This document shows positions 34,919 through 47,583 of a stretch of 64,000 nt of DNA, piece by piece (the first letter of the stretch is position 1; each line of letters opens with the position of its first letter). The stretch is taken from NCBI GenBank assembly GCA_963555705.1, contig OY743189.1, positions 3,303,501 to 3,367,500 of the forward strand, given 5' to 3'. Both the position numbers and the translations under genes were made by a program. The notes beneath the pieces were generated by a model. That model ran no database searches and was not told where the DNA came from. It worked only from the letters and a program-made list of their open reading frames with translations. This DNA is from Ligustrum vulgare (Eukaryota > Streptophyta > Magnoliopsida > Lamiales > Oleaceae).

Positions 34919-35859
34919 TGATGTGATCCGATACGAGGATCACCAAGAACAGGCAGAATTAAATGCCGGAAAGCTCTAAAATCCAAGATAGTAGACGGTA
35001 ACAATGCAACCCCGACCTCACGACGCAAGAACTATGAGTATATTAAACCCAAAACCCGTTACGATGCGGAGATAAGAACCACAAAGGGGGAACGCCACAA
35101 AGGTTGTCAAATCCTTTGATAAGTTCAATTTGTTCGACGAGAACACGAAGAAATTAAGGGAATATCTCACCTTCAGTATCATTAATCTCAAGAATAATAG
35201 TTGTTGTTTACAATGCTGAATAAAGCCATATATATAGGCTAACAAAATAAAGAAACCTAAATAAACAAGAATTGCAAATAAACTAAACGCTGAAACTAGG
35301 TTAAAAATACGCCACCTAATTTACGGCCGTAACTTTTAATTTTACGGCCGTAAGTGACTTACGGACTAAAAAGCAAAACACATGTTACGGACGTGACAAA
35401 TTTATATACGGCCGTAATCGACTCTCTGAATAAAAATATAAAAACTACTAAACTTTATTTACGGCCGTGAGGATGTCCTTTACGGCCGTGAGTCCTCTTT
35501 TGCATAATTTTGTCTTGATAATGTTACGGCCGTGAGATCATGGTTTACGGCCGTGACTGCCTTTCTGCACAAATTTAGCCAAGATGATTTTACGGCCGTG
35601 AAAGAGGTGTTACGGCCGTGATTCTACTTCAGCCTTATTTTCTTGTTCTTCTTTGATCCAAATGCATTGTAATAACTTTGGCTCTTCTTCCACTTTGTTA
35701 TGCAACGTAAACGAGGTCTTTGCACTCGAACACTCATCCATCCACGCTTGCATGAATCCTTGCATTGTCTGCTTGATTCTTTTGGCTCTTTGCCTCATTA
35801 TTGGTCCTACGGGCACGTGCAACGGGTCAACGTTCGTCGAGCCACTCCAGAACTCATCA
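34919..35859 (-). repeat. CRM-B LTR shared by two array units (941 bp)
   Basis: Has a leader/PBS on its left and a PPT plus pol on its right (PPT complement TCCCCTCCCTG, 35860-35870). It is thus the 3' LTR of one unit and the 5' LTR of the next, as produced by unequal recombination between LTRs. Palindromes 35325-35620. Confidence 0.88.
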
Positions 35860-37590
35860 TCCCCTCCCTGTTGAAAAGGATTCGTTCTCGAATCATTACC
35901 TGCATCAAACAGAGAAAGATCAGCAACATTAAAAGAAGCAGACACGTTATACTCACCTGGAAGATCGAGCTTATAGGCATTCTCATTTATCTTTTCAAGG
36001 ATCTGAAAAGGTCCATCGCCTCTTGGCTGCAACTTAGACTTTCTTTGGGTTGGAAATCGCTCCTTTCGCAAGTGTACCCACACCCAATCACCCGGCTCGA
36101 ACGTCACTTGCCTCCTACCTTTGTTGGCATGAGTCGCATAACGCTCATTTTTCTTTTCAATTTGCCCTTTCACCTTCACATGAAGCTCTTTCACAAGCTT
36201 AGCTTTTTTCGCCCAGCCCAAACTGCTCCGTTCATCTACAGGTAAAGGAATTAAATCAAGAGGATTTCGAGGGTTGAAACCATAAACAACTTCAAAAGGT
36301 GAACATGAAGTAGTAGAATGTACAGATCGATTATAAGCAAATTCCACAAATGGCAAACATTTCTCCCAACTTTTTAAATTCTTATTTATTATAGTGCGCA
36401 AAAGTTGGATTAATGTCCTATTAACTACCTCCGTTTGGCCATAAGTTTGCGGGTAACATGTAGTAGAAAATAATAATTTAGTAACCATCTTCCCCCACAA
36501 GAATTTTCAAAAGTAGCTTAGGAACTTAACATCCCTATCAGACACAATACTCCTAGGTACCCCATGGAGTCTCACAACCTCCCTAAAGAATAGGTCAGCT
36601 ATGTTTGTTGCGTCATCAGTTTTATTACAAGGAATAAAATGCGTCATTTTGCTAAATTTGTCTACCACCACAAATATCGAGTCTCTACCATTTTCTGTCC
36701 TAGGCAACCTAACACAAAATCCATAGATATATCTACCCAAGGTTCATTAGGTACGGGCAAAGGTGTATACAAACCTTGTGGTAAGACCCTAGACTTAGAT
36801 TGTTTACAAGTTATGCACCTTTCACAAATATGGTAAACATTCCTTTTCATTTTAGGCCAATAAAATTGCTCTTGTAAAGTTCCTAAAATCTCAATTACAC
36901 CAAAGTGGCCCATTAACCCCCCCACCATGAGCCTTACGCACTAGCAATTCACGCATAGAACAATTAGGCACGCAAAGTTTACTTTCTCTAAATAAATAGC
37001 CATCATGCCTATAAAATTTATCAATTGCACCCTTTTCACATGAAGCATAAATGGTAGAAAAATCAGGGTCATTAGCATACATACCTCTTATATATTCAAA
37101 TCTAAGCAACTTCGCATTTAAAGAGTTTAAAAGTACGTACCTGCGAGAAAGGGCATCTGCTACCACATTCTCCTTACCTTGCTTATAGCGAATAACGTAT
37201 GGAAAAGTCTCAATGAATTCCATCCAACAGGCGTGTCTTTTGTTTAGCTTACCTTGTCCCTTGAGGTGTTTCAGTGACTCGTGGTCAGTGTGTATGACGA
37301 ATTCCTTTGGCCACAGATAGTGCTGCCATGTCACCAGGGCACGAACAAGAGCATAAAGCTGCTTGTCGTAGGTAGGATAATTCAAAACTGTCCCACTCAG
37401 CTTTTCACTGAAAAATGCAAGCGGCCTTTTTTCCTGCATAAGAACGGCTCCAATACCTATTCTTGATTTATCACATTCAATCTCAAAGGTTTGGTTAAAG
37501 TTAGGTAAAGCCAAAACCGGTGCAGAACATGACCTATCCTTAAGTACTTTAAAAGCATTTTCTTGTGCTTCCCCCCAATGGAATCCTACC
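35860..37590 (-). pseudogene. CRM-B RNase H-integrase remnant fused to gag
   Basis: Minus strand from [11 protein letters not shown] through RNase H ([18 protein letters not shown]), integrase zinc-binding region ([10 protein letters not shown]), core, and GDGPF module; the frame then continues into the LTR tail to 35610. Frameshifts: an extra base in a G run near 36917-36923, and others near 36700 and 36505. RT and protease are absent: a deletion joins gag directly to RNase H at 37590. Confidence 0.85.
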
Positions 37591-37929
37591 AACACTAGTA
37601 ATAGATAATTCACCACTATCCTCATCACTATCAACAACCTCAACATGTTCACTCCTAGCTCTAATTTGTGGGTTGAAGTCATACCTTAGTGACCTCCGTA
37701 AATTAGGGAAATTGCGCGGTTGTTCCTGACGTGGTTGAACAATTCCTGCGCCACGTGTCTCCCCCGGATTATTAGGTTTTTCCACATTTACGCCGGATTG
37801 TGTACCAAATTTTGCTTCCAACTTGGCATCCAACCTCGCCTCCACTTTTGCAAAACGTTCCTCCATCATTGCATGCATTTTAAAATCTTGAAGATCCCTT
37901 TCCGTCGACGAAACTTCCTTCTGTGACAT
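37591..37929 (-). pseudogene. CRM-B gag N-terminal fragment with intact ATG
   Basis: ATG at 37929 (MSQKEVSSTERD), helical N-terminus, [17 protein letters not shown], acidic [10 protein letters not shown], up to SITSVG, then the frame enters RNase H sequence out of phase (126 codons in all). First unit of the array. Confidence 0.82.
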
Positions 37930-38556
37930 GGTTAGTAATAAAGAAAACAGAAAAAAAATTAAATAAAGATCCTCACGTGTTTTATCACTCGTGTATCACT
38001 CGATTTTGGCTTTTTCCCTCTATTAATCTCACCACTCTGCCTTTTTCCTCTCTATTCCCTTTTTCCCACGTTCTCAAAGAACCCACCAAACTAGTCACGG
38101 ATTTGGTCCTTGTGGAATAAACCCCAAAGTGCAAATAAGGAAAGTTGATGGAAAAATTGGAATTAGGAAGTTTAGGAAGGATATTATAGAAACAAGAATT
38201 CTATTTCAAGTAGAAGTTTTATGGAAACAAGAATAAGGAATTTAATGGAAACAAGAATTGTTGGAAAGATTTGCCAAATATTATTTTCTTGATTTCTTGT
38301 TCAAATCAACAACACTTCTTTTCTATTTTTTTTTTTTTTTGTAAATTTCGGATTTTTTGTTTTTGTTTTTGCTACTCAACAAAAATAATCAAGAACAAGA
38401 AACAGAAATTGGCAAATCTTGAATTTCTGACGAATTTCAAGAAACAAGAATTGGAATGAATCTTTTTTTTTTTTTTGAATGATTAATAACTGGAAATAAA
38501 AGAAAAAGAACAGGAATACTAAATAATTGGATTTAGAGATAGGCTCTGATACCAGA
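37930..38556 (-). other. CRM-B leader (array unit 1)
   Basis: Leader and PBS complement (ends 38554), nearly the same as 34292-34918, which supports tandem duplication. Confidence 0.8.
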
Positions 38557-39353
38557 TGATGTGATCCGATACGGGGATCACCAAGAACAGGCTGAATTAA
38601 ACGCCGGAAAGCTCTAAAATCCAAGATAGTAGACGGTAACAATGCAACCCTGACCTCACGACGCAAGAACTATGAGTATATTAAACCCAAAACTCGTTAC
38701 GATGCGGAGATAAGAACCACAAAGGGGGAACGCCACAAAGGTTGTCAAATCCTTTGATAAGTTCAATTTGTTCGACGAGAACACGAAGAAATTAAGGGAA
38801 TATCTCACCTTCAACATCATTAATCTCAAGAATAATAGTTTTTGTTTACAATGCTGAATAAAGCCATATATATAGGCTAACAAAATAAAGAAACCTAAAT
38901 AAACTAGAATGGCAAATAAACTAAACGCTGAAACTAGGTTAAAAATACGCCGCCTAATTTACGGCTGTAACTTTTAATTTTACGGCCGTAAGTGACTTAC
39001 GGACTAAAAAGCAAAACACATGTTACGGACGTGACAAATTTATATACGGCCGTAATCGACTCTCTGAATAAAAATATAAAAACTACTAAACTTTATTTAC
39101 GGCCGTGAGGATGTCCTTTACGGCCGTAATCCTCTTCTGCATAATTTTGTTCTTCTTTGATCCAAATGCATTGTTATAACTTTGCACTTTGTTATGCAAC
39201 GTAAACGAGGTCTTTGCACTCGAACACTCATCCATCCACGCTTGCATGAATCCTTGCATTGTCTGCTTGATTCTTTTGGCTCTTTGCCTCGATATTGGTA
39301 CTACGGGCACGTACAACGGGTCAACGTTCGTCGAGCCACTCCGGAACTCATCA
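38557..39353 (-). repeat. CRM-B 5' LTR of the array (797 bp)
   Basis: Ends CCGGAACTCATCA. It lacks about 130 bp of the palindrome region and a further short piece compared with 34919-35859, and keeps only about six palindromes. Right flank is noa-E LTR. Confidence 0.85.
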
Positions 39354-39690
39354 GAATGGAAAAGCATATAAATAGGCAAAATAAACCTTAGTCGCTAACT
39401 GACTCTCTATAGAATTCTAATTATGCTAAAATAACTAAAATAACCAAAATAAACTGGAACTAAACAAAACCCTAACCGCCTAATTAATTCAAAACTATGA
39501 CGCCTAAGTTACGGCCGTAACTTTTAAGTTTACGGCCGTAAGTGACTTACGGTCTAAAATTCAAAACATATGTTACGGCCGTGACAAGTTCTTTTACGGC
39601 CGTAAATGAACTTCTGAACAAAAATAAAAGTTGCAAGACTTTGGTTACGGCCGTGAGAATTTTGATCACGACCGCGAATAATTCCACTTC
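39354..39690 (-). repeat. noa-E 3' LTR, middle piece
   Basis: R and U3 region with palindromes 39507-39680; ends with the ACTTC copy (39686-39690) of the CRM-A target duplication. Confidence 0.82.
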
Positions 39691-40448
39691 TGATGTGATT
39701 CTTGTTGGGGAATCACGGGATCTCTCGAAAATTGAATTAAACATTTGGAAATTTCAAATCCAGATTAATTGACGATAACAATATGACCCGACACTCACGA
39801 CTCAAGAACCAAGGATGTATCAAATCCAAGACCTGTTAAGATGCGGAATGAAGAACCATAAAGGGGTGAACGCCACAAAGGTTCTCAAATCCTTTAATAA
39901 GTTCAAGGGGTTCAATCAAGAACGAAGAAGAATAGGGATAAACTCACCTAATTCAAGCAATCTCATTAATCATCAAAGTTATCTCGTTTACAATGACAAA
40001 GAAAAGCTAATATAGTCCAAAAACGCGTCCAAAATAACCCTAGCCGCAAAATACCAAAAATAAGACGCGACGCATTTTTACGGCAGTGAAAATCTACCTT
40101 ACGGCCATAATTTACCCTCGGGTCCAAAACTGATTTTAACTCTTACGGCCGTGACATTGGTTCTTAAGGCCGTAAGACACCTTCTGAATAAAAAAACTGC
40201 CTAATTCCTTACGGCCGTGAATTGGTTGTTACGGCCGTGCGATAGCAAAGTTACGGCCGTAACTCCAGACCTTACGGCCGTAAATTGTCTTCTGAATTCT
40301 TTTCTTCTTGTTCTTTGACCCAAATGCCTTGTAACGGTTTTGGCGCATCTCCCATATTGTCATGCATTAAAATTGGAGTCTTTGACCATGCATTTGAGTA
40401 TTCATCCACCCAAGCTTCCATAAACCCCTGCATTGCTTGCTTGATCTT
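39691..40448 (-). repeat. CRM-A 3' LTR, antisense, lacking its start
   Basis: Starts TGATGTGATTCTTG on the plus strand. Breaks off in the integrase-tail region at GATCTT, joined to the gag-pol linker. Palindromes 40080-40285. Confidence 0.87.
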
Positions 40449-42017
40449 TTGATCTCACTCTTTTTGGCAAGGAAGCTCACTTTGGTTTTCTCTCCTCTTT
40501 CTTTTCTGGCACTCGTCACTCCCTCTCTTTTTTCTGAGGTGGAATCCTCAACTCTCTGTTTTTCTCTCAGCTCTCCTTTTTCTGGGATCGTGGTCTCAAC
40601 TCTCTTTTGAACACTCAGCTCTCCTTTTTCTGGGATCGGGGACCCAACTCTCTTTGTCTTCTCTTCCTCACTTTTTAGTTTCAGCTGATCCTCATAAACT
40701 TGCTGTGGAGTTAATGGCATAAGTCTAATGCTTTTCCCATCCTTCGTAAAACTGTATCTATTTTTGTACCCGTCATGTACCACCCTCCTGTCATATTGCC
40801 ATGGCCGACCCAACAGGATGTCTCCAGCATGCATTGGAACCACATCACAAATTAAACTCATCATCATCCTCAACCTCATCCTCCGACACCACCACCCCAT
40901 TTCGCACAAGCATTATTTTTTTTTCCGGCCATTGTGATGCAATGTGTCCGATTCCCATACACCTAAAACACTTGATGTCCCTACTTCTAGGAGGTTGAGA
41001 GTTAGAAGCGGGGTTACCTTTTTTTGGCAGATTCCTCTCGAGCCTTTGGTGGTTCTGGCTTCCCCTTTGGAGCAGCTCCTTCATTTTTGTTATTTCCACT
41101 CCACGTAGGTTTCCAAGTAGTGGAACCCAAAGAGTATTTCGCAGTTCCTTTCCTCTTCAGCTGCCTCTCCACCTTCATCGCCATGTGCAACATCTCCTAA
41201 AGTTCAACATAATGTTGCAGTTCTATTACATTTGCAATGTCCCTGTTCAATCCACTCAAAAACCTGGCCATTGTGGCCTCCGGATCCTCCTCAATATTCG
41301 CTCGGATCATAGCAATCTCCATCACTTTATGGTATTCCTCTACACTCTTTGAACCCTGAGACAAAGTTTGAAGTTTCTGGTACAAGTCCCTATAGTGATG
41401 GTTGGGCACAAACCTTTTTCTCATCAAACCCTTCAACTCGCTCCAAGTCACTGTAGGTCTTTCACGGTTCCTCCTCCTACTCGTCACTAATTGATCCCAC
41501 CACACAAGTGCATAATCTGCGAACTCTATAACAGCTAACTTCACCTTTTTTTCCTCTGAGTAGTTATGGCATTCAAAAATCAGTTCTACCTTCTTCTCCC
41601 ACTCAAAGTACACATCCGGATCACTTTAATGTTTCCTAAGCTTCTATCAATCCCATCATCATCCCTATTTTCACGCCTATTTCCTCTTCCACGTCGGCCA
41701 CCACGACCTCTTCTCCTACCCAAGCTAGCCACTGATACACTTTCACTATCATCGTCAACACTATCTCCTATCTCAACATCATCATCATCCCGAACTCCAT
41801 TTCTAGGATTATGGTCATACCTTTGCGGCCTCCGGATATTAGGAGCCGTGCGCGGCTGTTCTCTATGTAGTTGGGCAATTTCTGCACTATGCGTGTCCAC
41901 AGATTTTTTAATTTCCCCCAACTTCGCATCCAACTTCTCGAATCGTTTTTCCAACATTGCAAGAAAGTGGAACTGTTGGTTATCCTCCCCTGTCGATGAT
42001 GCGGCTTTCTGTGACAT
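40449..42017 (-). pseudogene. CRM-A gag with protease deletion
   Basis: ATG at 42017 (MSQKAASSTGED), N-terminus with [15 protein letters not shown]-rich stretch, capsid-like domain, zinc knuckle [14 protein letters not shown] (last Cys changed to Trp), basic linker. A small deletion with frameshift follows SLGNIK (near 41623), and a stop follows YVEL (near 41199). The retropepsin core is lost by a join at a shared GATGAGTT, from DDDEF to NLICDVV. Confidence 0.85.
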
Positions 42018-42555
42018 GGTTAGTGATCAAAAGGAAAAAAAAATTCAAGAAAATATATCCTCACGTGTTTAGCACTCGTGTATCACTCTATTCGGCTTTT
42101 TCCCTCATTGATCTCACCACTCTGCCTTTTTCCTCTCTATCCCTTTTCTCAAGTTCTCAAGGAACCCACCAAACTAGTCACAGACTTGGTCCTTTTGGAA
42201 TTAACCCAAGGTGCAAGACACAAACAGATGAAAAGAAGATTTGATGGAATAGTGGACTCAAGAAACTGATGTTACTGGAATGAACGAATTTGAAGGTAGT
42301 GATGGATGACGAAAACTACTATGAATGTGGAAAAATTAAAAGGTATCAAGAAAGGTCTTCTTGACTATGGAATGATATTCTTGATCTTGCTCTTCAATAA
42401 TAATCACTTTTTTTTTCTTTTTTCTTTTTTTTTTTTAATCAAGAACAATCAATAACAACAAGAATTGATAATAAGAACAATTTGTAACCGTGCAGAATTT
42501 TCAAGGACAACGAAATCTAATGAAGAAGAAAAAAATGAAACAAAACAAGAATTAT
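42018..42555 (-). other. CRM-A leader, antisense, left part
   Basis: Leader of the antisense copy up to the insertion point; the last five bases, ATTAT (42551-42555), are the target duplication of the inserted element. Continues at 49089. Confidence 0.85.
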
Positions 42556-43218
42556 TGATGAGTACCTGAGTGACCATACGAGTAAGGACCCGTTGCATGT
42601 ACCAGTGGGACCAATAACGAGACTGAGGGCTAAGAAGATCAAGGAAGCAATGCAGGGGTTTATGCAAGCTTGGGTGGATGAATATTCAAATGCATGGTCA
42701 AAGACTCCATTTTCAATACATGACAATATGGGAGATGCGCCAAAACCATTACAAGGCATTTGGGTCAAAGAACAAGGAAGAAATGGATCAGAAGGCCTTT
42801 TACGGCCGTAAGTGCTGAAATTACGGCCGTAACTTTGATATCACAATTTTGGGCGTAATAAAATTATTCACGGCCGTAAAACACTTTTTACAGCCGTAAA
42901 CACATATGTTACGGCCGTAACAATTGCGCGTCTTTTTTAGGGTTTACGCGGCTTGGACGCGTTTTTAGGCCTATTTATCTTGTCTTTGTCATTGTAAAGA
43001 GACAACTTTGATGCTTAATGAAATTGCTTGAACTAGGTGAGTTATTCCCTATTCTTCTTCGTTCTTGATTGAACCCCTTGAACTTATCAAAGGATTTGAC
43101 AACCTTTGTGGCGTTCGCCCCTTTATATTGTTATCGTCAATTAATCTGGATTTGGAACTTTCCAAGTGTTGATTCAATTTCCGCGAGATCCCGTGATTCT
43201 CCAACAAGAATCGCATCA
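42556..43218 (+). repeat. CRM-A 5' LTR (663 bp, two deletions)
   Basis: TGATGAGTACC...CGCATCA. Compared with the 3' LTR it lacks 18 bp in the palindrome array (near 42851) and 74 bp in R/U5 (near 43133). TATA-like CTATTTAT at 42971-42978; R/U5 hairpin 43080-43116 with all pairs intact. Confidence 0.93.
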
Positions 43219-43220
43219 TT

Positions 43221-43232
43221 TGGTATCAGAGC
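43221..43232 (+). other. Primer binding site
   Basis: TGGTATCAGAGC, complementary to the 3' end of plant initiator tRNA-Met, two bases after the LTR. Minus-strand DNA synthesis starts here. Confidence 0.9.
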
Positions 43233-43704
43233 TTGGCTCTAAATCCAGGTTTTGATATAATTCTTGTTTTGTTTCATTTTCTTGTTTTTTTTTTCTTTAC
43301 TAGATCTCATTGTTCTTGGAAAATTCTGCACCGTTACGAAATTGGTCTTAGTTTCAATTCTTGTCGTTATTGTTGAAGTGCAAGAACAAGAACATCATTA
43401 CATAGTCAAGAAGACCTTTCTTGATACCTTTCAATTTTCCACATTCATAGTAGTTTTCGTCATCCATCAAATCTTCTTTTCATCTGTTGTGTCTTGCACC
43501 TTGGGTTAATTCCACAAGGACCAAGTCCGTGACTAGTTTGGTGGGTTCGTTGAGAACTTGAGAAAAGGGATAGAGAGGAAAAAGGCAGAGTGGTGAGATC
43601 AATAGAGGGAAAAAGCCGAATAGAGTGATACTCGAGTGCAAAACACTCGAGGATATTTTCTCTTGAAAATTATTTACATATTTTTTTCTTTTTGATCACT
43701 AACC
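43233..43704 (+). other. CRM-A leader
   Basis: Untranslated leader of about 470 bp with T/A tracts and no long ORF. Copies elsewhere in the window are deleted at varied points within it. Confidence 0.8.
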
Positions 43705-46700
43705 ATGTCACGGAAAGACGCATCCTCGACAGGGGAGGATAACCAACAGTTCCACTTTCTTGCAATGTTGGAAAAACGGTTCGAGAAGTTGGATGCGAGG
43801 TTGGGGGAAATTAAAAACTCTGTGGACACGCATAGTGCAGAAATTGCCCAACTACATAGAGAGCAGCAGCACACGGCTCCTAATATCCGGAGACCGCAAA
43901 GGTATGACCATAATCCTAGAAATAGAGATTGGGATGATGATGGTGTTGAGATAGGTGATAGTGTTGATGATGACAGTGGAAATGTGTCAGTGGCTAGCTT
44001 GGGTAGGAGAAGGGGTCGAGGTGGTCGGCGTGGAAGGGGCAATAGTCGTGAATATAGGGATGAAGATGAGATGGATAGAAACCTGGGAAACATTAAAATG
44101 ACTATACCATCTTTCCAGGGTAAAAGTGATCCGGAGGTGTACCTTGAGTGGGAAAAGAAGGTAGAACTGATTTTTGAGTGCCACAACTACTCAGAGGGAA
44201 AAAAGGTGAAGTTGGCGATTATAGAATTTGCAGACTATGCCCTTGTGTGGTGGGATCAATTAGTGACAAGTAGGAGAAGGAACCGTGAACGACCTATTGA
44301 GACCTGGAACGAGTTGAAGGGTTTGATGAGAAAAAGGTTTGTGCCCAACCATTACTATAGGGACTTGTACCAGAAACTCCAAACTTTGTCTCAGGGTTCG
44401 AAGAGTGTAGAGGAGTACCATAAAGAGATGGAGATTGCTATGATCCGAGCAAATATTGAGGAGGATCCGGAGGCCACAATGGCCAGATTTTTGAGTGGTT
44501 TGAACAGGGACATTGCAAATGTAATAGAGCTGCAACATTATGTTGAACTGGAGGAGATGTTGCACATAGCGATGAAGGTGGAGAGGCAGCTAAAGAGGAA
44601 AGGAACAGCGAAATACTCTTCGGGTTCCACTCCTTGGAAACCTACGTGGAGTGGAAATAACAAAAATGAAGGAGCTGCACCAAAGGGGAAGCCAGAACCA
44701 CCAAAGGCTCGAGAGGAGTCTACCAATAAAGGTAACCCCGCTTCTAACTCTCAACCGCATAGAAGTAGGGACATCAAGTGTTTTAGGTGTATGGGAATCG
44801 GACACATTGCATCACAATGCCCGAACAAAAAAATAATGCTTGTGCGAAATGGGGTGGTGGTGTCGGAGGATGAGGATGAGGATGATGATGAGTTTAGGGA
44901 TATGCCTGCCTTAGAAGAAGCTAGTAATTGTGATGATGGAGATTATGCGGTAGCTCAATCCCTTGTTACTAGGCGTGCCCTTAGTACCCAAATTAAGGTG
45001 GAGGAATCCGGTGAGCAAAGAGAAAACATATTCCATACTAGATGCTTTATTAATAATAAAGTGTGTAGTTTGATCATTGATGGGGGGAGTTGTACCAACG
45101 TGGTTAGTACCACTCTTGTTGAGAAGTTGTGTTTACCTATTATCAAACACCCTAGGCCTTATAAATTACAATGGTTGAATGAGTCCGGTGAGATAAAGGT
45201 AAATAAGCAGGTGTTAATCAACCTTTCTATCGGGAAATACGAGGATGAGTTAATTTGTGATGTGGTTCCAATGCATGCTGGACACATCCTGTTGGGTCGG
45301 CCATGGCAGTATGACAGGAGGGTGGTACATGACGGATACAAAAATAGATACAGTTTTACGAAGGATGGGAAAAGCATTAAACTTATGCCATTAACGCCAC
45401 AGCAAGTTTATGAGGATCAGCTGAAACTAAAAGGTGAGGAAGAGAAGACAAAGAGAGTTGGGACCACGATCCCAGAAAAAGGAGAGCTGAGAGCAAAACA
45501 GAGAGTTGAGGGTTCCACCTCAGAAAAAGGAGAGCGAGTGACGAGTGCCAAAAAAGAGAGAGGAGAGAAAACCAAAGTGAGCTTCCTTGCCAAGAAGAGT
45601 GAGATCAAAAGAGCTGCCCTCGACCACCAACCAATGGTCTTACTAATGTACAAGGACTCCTTCCTTGCACTCGGCGACACTAACTCTTCCCTTCCCCATT
45701 TAACTGTTTCTCTTTTACAGGAATTTGATGATGTTTTCCCGGAAGACATACCCAGTGGGCTGCCACCCATTCGGGGCATCGAGCACCAGATTGATTTTGC
45801 ACCGGGAGCTGTCATTCCAAATAGGCCTGCATATAGAAGCAATCCGGAGGAAAGAAAGGAGCTTCAGCGGCAAGTTGACGAGTTGTTGAGCAAGGGCTAC
45901 GTTCGAGAAAGCATGAGCCCATGTGCGGTGCCGGTCTTATTGGTACCTAAGAAGGATGGAACCTGGAGGATGTGCGTGGATTGTAGGGCCATCAACAATA
46001 TCACGGTAAAGTATCGCCATCCCATACCTAGGTTAGATGACATGCTTGATGAATTGTATGGTTCATGCGTCTTTAGTAAAATTGACCTTAAAAGTGGATA
46101 TCACCAAATACGCATGAAAGAGGGGGACGAATGGAAAACTGCATTCAAGACCAAATACGGGCTTTATGAATGGTTAGTTATGCCGTTTGGCCTCACCAAT
46201 GCACCTAGTACATTCATGAGGTTGATGAACCATGTTTTACGAGCTTTCATTGGTAAATTTGTGGTCGTGTACTTTGATGACATTTTAATTTATAGTAAGA
46301 ATGTAGAAGAACATGTTAGGCATTTGAGGTTTGTACTTGAGGTTTTACGAACTGAAAATTTGTATGCTAACTTTAAAAAGTGTACATTTTGCATCGATAA
46401 GGTCATATTCCTTGGTTATGTTGTTGGTAAGGATGGTATTGCGGTCGATGAGGAGAAAATTCGAGCTATTAGGGAATGGCCAACACCAAAGAGTGTAACT
46501 GAGGTAAGGAGTTTTCATGGGTTAGCAAGTTTTTATAGGAGGTTTGTGAAAGATTTCAGTACAATCGCCACACCACTCACTGAGGTAATTAAAAAGAGTG
46601 TGGGTTTCCGTTGGGGGAATGAACAGGAAAATGCTTTTTCGTTGCTTAAAGATGCCTTATGTTCTGCACCGGTCTTAGCATTTCCTAATTTTAACCAAAC

Positions 46701-47583
46701 CTTCGAGGTTGAATGTGATGCATCAGGAATAGGGATTGGAGCTGTTCTTATGCAGGAAAAGAGACCGATAGCTTATTTCAGTGAAAAGCTGAGCGGGGCA
46801 GCGTTGAACTATCCAACGTATGATAAGGAGCTTTATGCTCTTGTCAGGGCATTGGAGACTTGGCAGCATTACCTCTGGCCAAAAGAATTTGTCATCCACA
46901 CGGATCACGAGTCATTGAAGCACCTCAAGGGACAAGGTAAGTTGAACAAGAGACATGCCCGATGGATGGAGTTTGTGGAGACTTTTCCTTATGTCATTCA
47001 ATACAAACACGGTAAGGAAAATATAGTTGCAGACGCATTGTCAAGACGGTATGTGCTCCTTAATTCATTGAATGCTAAATTATTGGGATTTGAATATGTT
47101 CGAGATTTGTATGCGAACGATCATGATTTTTCCTCTATTTATGTCTCATGCGAAAAGGGAGCATTTGATAAATTTTATAGGCATGATGGTTATTTGTTTA
47201 AGGAAAATAAATTGTGTGTGCCTAACTGTTCTATGCGTGAGTTGTTAGTACGTGAAGCTCACGGGGGTGGTATGATGGGTCATTTTGGTGTTTTAAAAAC
47301 ATTGGAAACATTGAAGGAACATTTTTATTGGCCTAGGATGAAACGGGATGTTCACCAAATTTGTAATAAATGCATAACTTGTAAACAGGCCAAGTCTAAA
47401 GTATTACCACATGGATTGTACACTCCTTTACCTGTTCCTAGTGAGCCTTGGGTAGATATATCCATGGATTTTGTTTTAGGATTGTCTAGGACAAAGAAGG
47501 GTCGGGATTCCATTTTTGTGGTGGTGGACAGGTTTAGTAAAATGGCACACTTCATCCCTTGCCATAAACTGATGACGCCGTGA
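43705..47583 (+). CDS. CRM-A gag-pol polyprotein up to a frameshift
   Basis: 1,292 codons. Gag: residues 1-375, with a helical N-terminus, RG-rich 100-113, capsid-like core 145-290 and zinc knuckle C359-C362-H367-C372. Retropepsin: D459 in LIIDGGSC (Gly where most have Ser or Thr) and HILLG 527-531. Linker 570-640. RT: about 690-930, MPFGLTNAP 826-834, catalytic D858 and D859 in YFDD. RNase H: D1005, E1042, D1067, D1110. Integrase: H1186, H1193, C1220, C1223, first catalytic D1255. A missing A in the run near 47568 ends the frame at TGA 47581-47583. Gag and pol share one frame, as usual in chromoviruses. Confidence 0.95.
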   Translation: MSRKDASSTGEDNQQFHFLAMLEKRFEKLDARLGEIKNSVDTHSAEIAQLHREQQHTAPNIRRPQRYDHNPRNRDWDDDGVEIGDSVDDDSGNVSVASLGRRRGRGGRRGRGNSREYRDEDEMDRNLGNIKMTIPSFQGKSDPEVYLEWEKKVELIFECHNYSEGKKVKLAIIEFADYALVWWDQLVTSRRRNRERPIETWNELKGLMRKRFVPNHYYRDLYQKLQTLSQGSKSVEEYHKEMEIAMIRANIEEDPEATMARFLSGLNRDIANVIELQHYVELEEMLHIAMKVERQLKRKGTAKYSSGSTPWKPTWSGNNKNEGAAPKGKPEPPKAREESTNKGNPASNSQPHRSRDIKCFRCMGIGHIASQCPNKKIMLVRNGVVVSEDEDEDDDEFRDMPALEEASNCDDGDYAVAQSLVTRRALSTQIKVEESGEQRENIFHTRCFINNKVCSLIIDGGSCTNVVSTTLVEKLCLPIIKHPRPYKLQWLNESGEIKVNKQVLINLSIGKYEDELICDVVPMHAGHILLGRPWQYDRRVVHDGYKNRYSFTKDGKSIKLMPLTPQQVYEDQLKLKGEEEKTKRVGTTIPEKGELRAKQRVEGSTSEKGERVTSAKKERGEKTKVSFLAKKSEIKRAALDHQPMVLLMYKDSFLALGDTNSSLPHLTVSLLQEFDDVFPEDIPSGLPPIRGIEHQIDFAPGAVIPNRPAYRSNPEERKELQRQVDELLSKGYVRESMSPCAVPVLLVPKKDGTWRMCVDCRAINNITVKYRHPIPRLDDMLDELYGSCVFSKIDLKSGYHQIRMKEGDEWKTAFKTKYGLYEWLVMPFGLTNAPSTFMRLMNHVLRAFIGKFVVVYFDDILIYSKNVEEHVRHLRFVLEVLRTENLYANFKKCTFCIDKVIFLGYVVGKDGIAVDEEKIRAIREWPTPKSVTEVRSFHGLASFYRRFVKDFSTIATPLTEVIKKSVGFRWGNEQENAFSLLKDALCSAPVLAFPNFNQTFEVECDASGIGIGAVLMQEKRPIAYFSEKLSGAALNYPTYDKELYALVRALETWQHYLWPKEFVIHTDHESLKHLKGQGKLNKRHARWMEFVETFPYVIQYKHGKENIVADALSRRYVLLNSLNAKLLGFEYVRDLYANDHDFSSIYVSCEKGAFDKFYRHDGYLFKENKLCVPNCSMRELLVREAHGGGMMGHFGVLKTLETLKEHFYWPRMKRDVHQICNKCITCKQAKSKVLPHGLYTPLPVPSEPWVDISMDFVLGLSRTKKGRDSIFVVVDRFSKMAHFIPCHKLMTP

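Noticed and set aside
35700..36245. 181-codon plus-strand ORF
   Set aside because: Shadow of the antisense integrase and LTR tail; similar shadow frames occur opposite other CRM copies.
42556..42562. Hammerhead ribozyme core (CUGAUGA-like bases at LTR starts)
   Set aside because: TGATGAG is simply the LTR terminus. No matching GAAA element or flanking helices at the needed distances.
43221..43232. tRNA gene
   Set aside because: Only the 12-base complement of a tRNA 3' end is present; it is a primer binding site.
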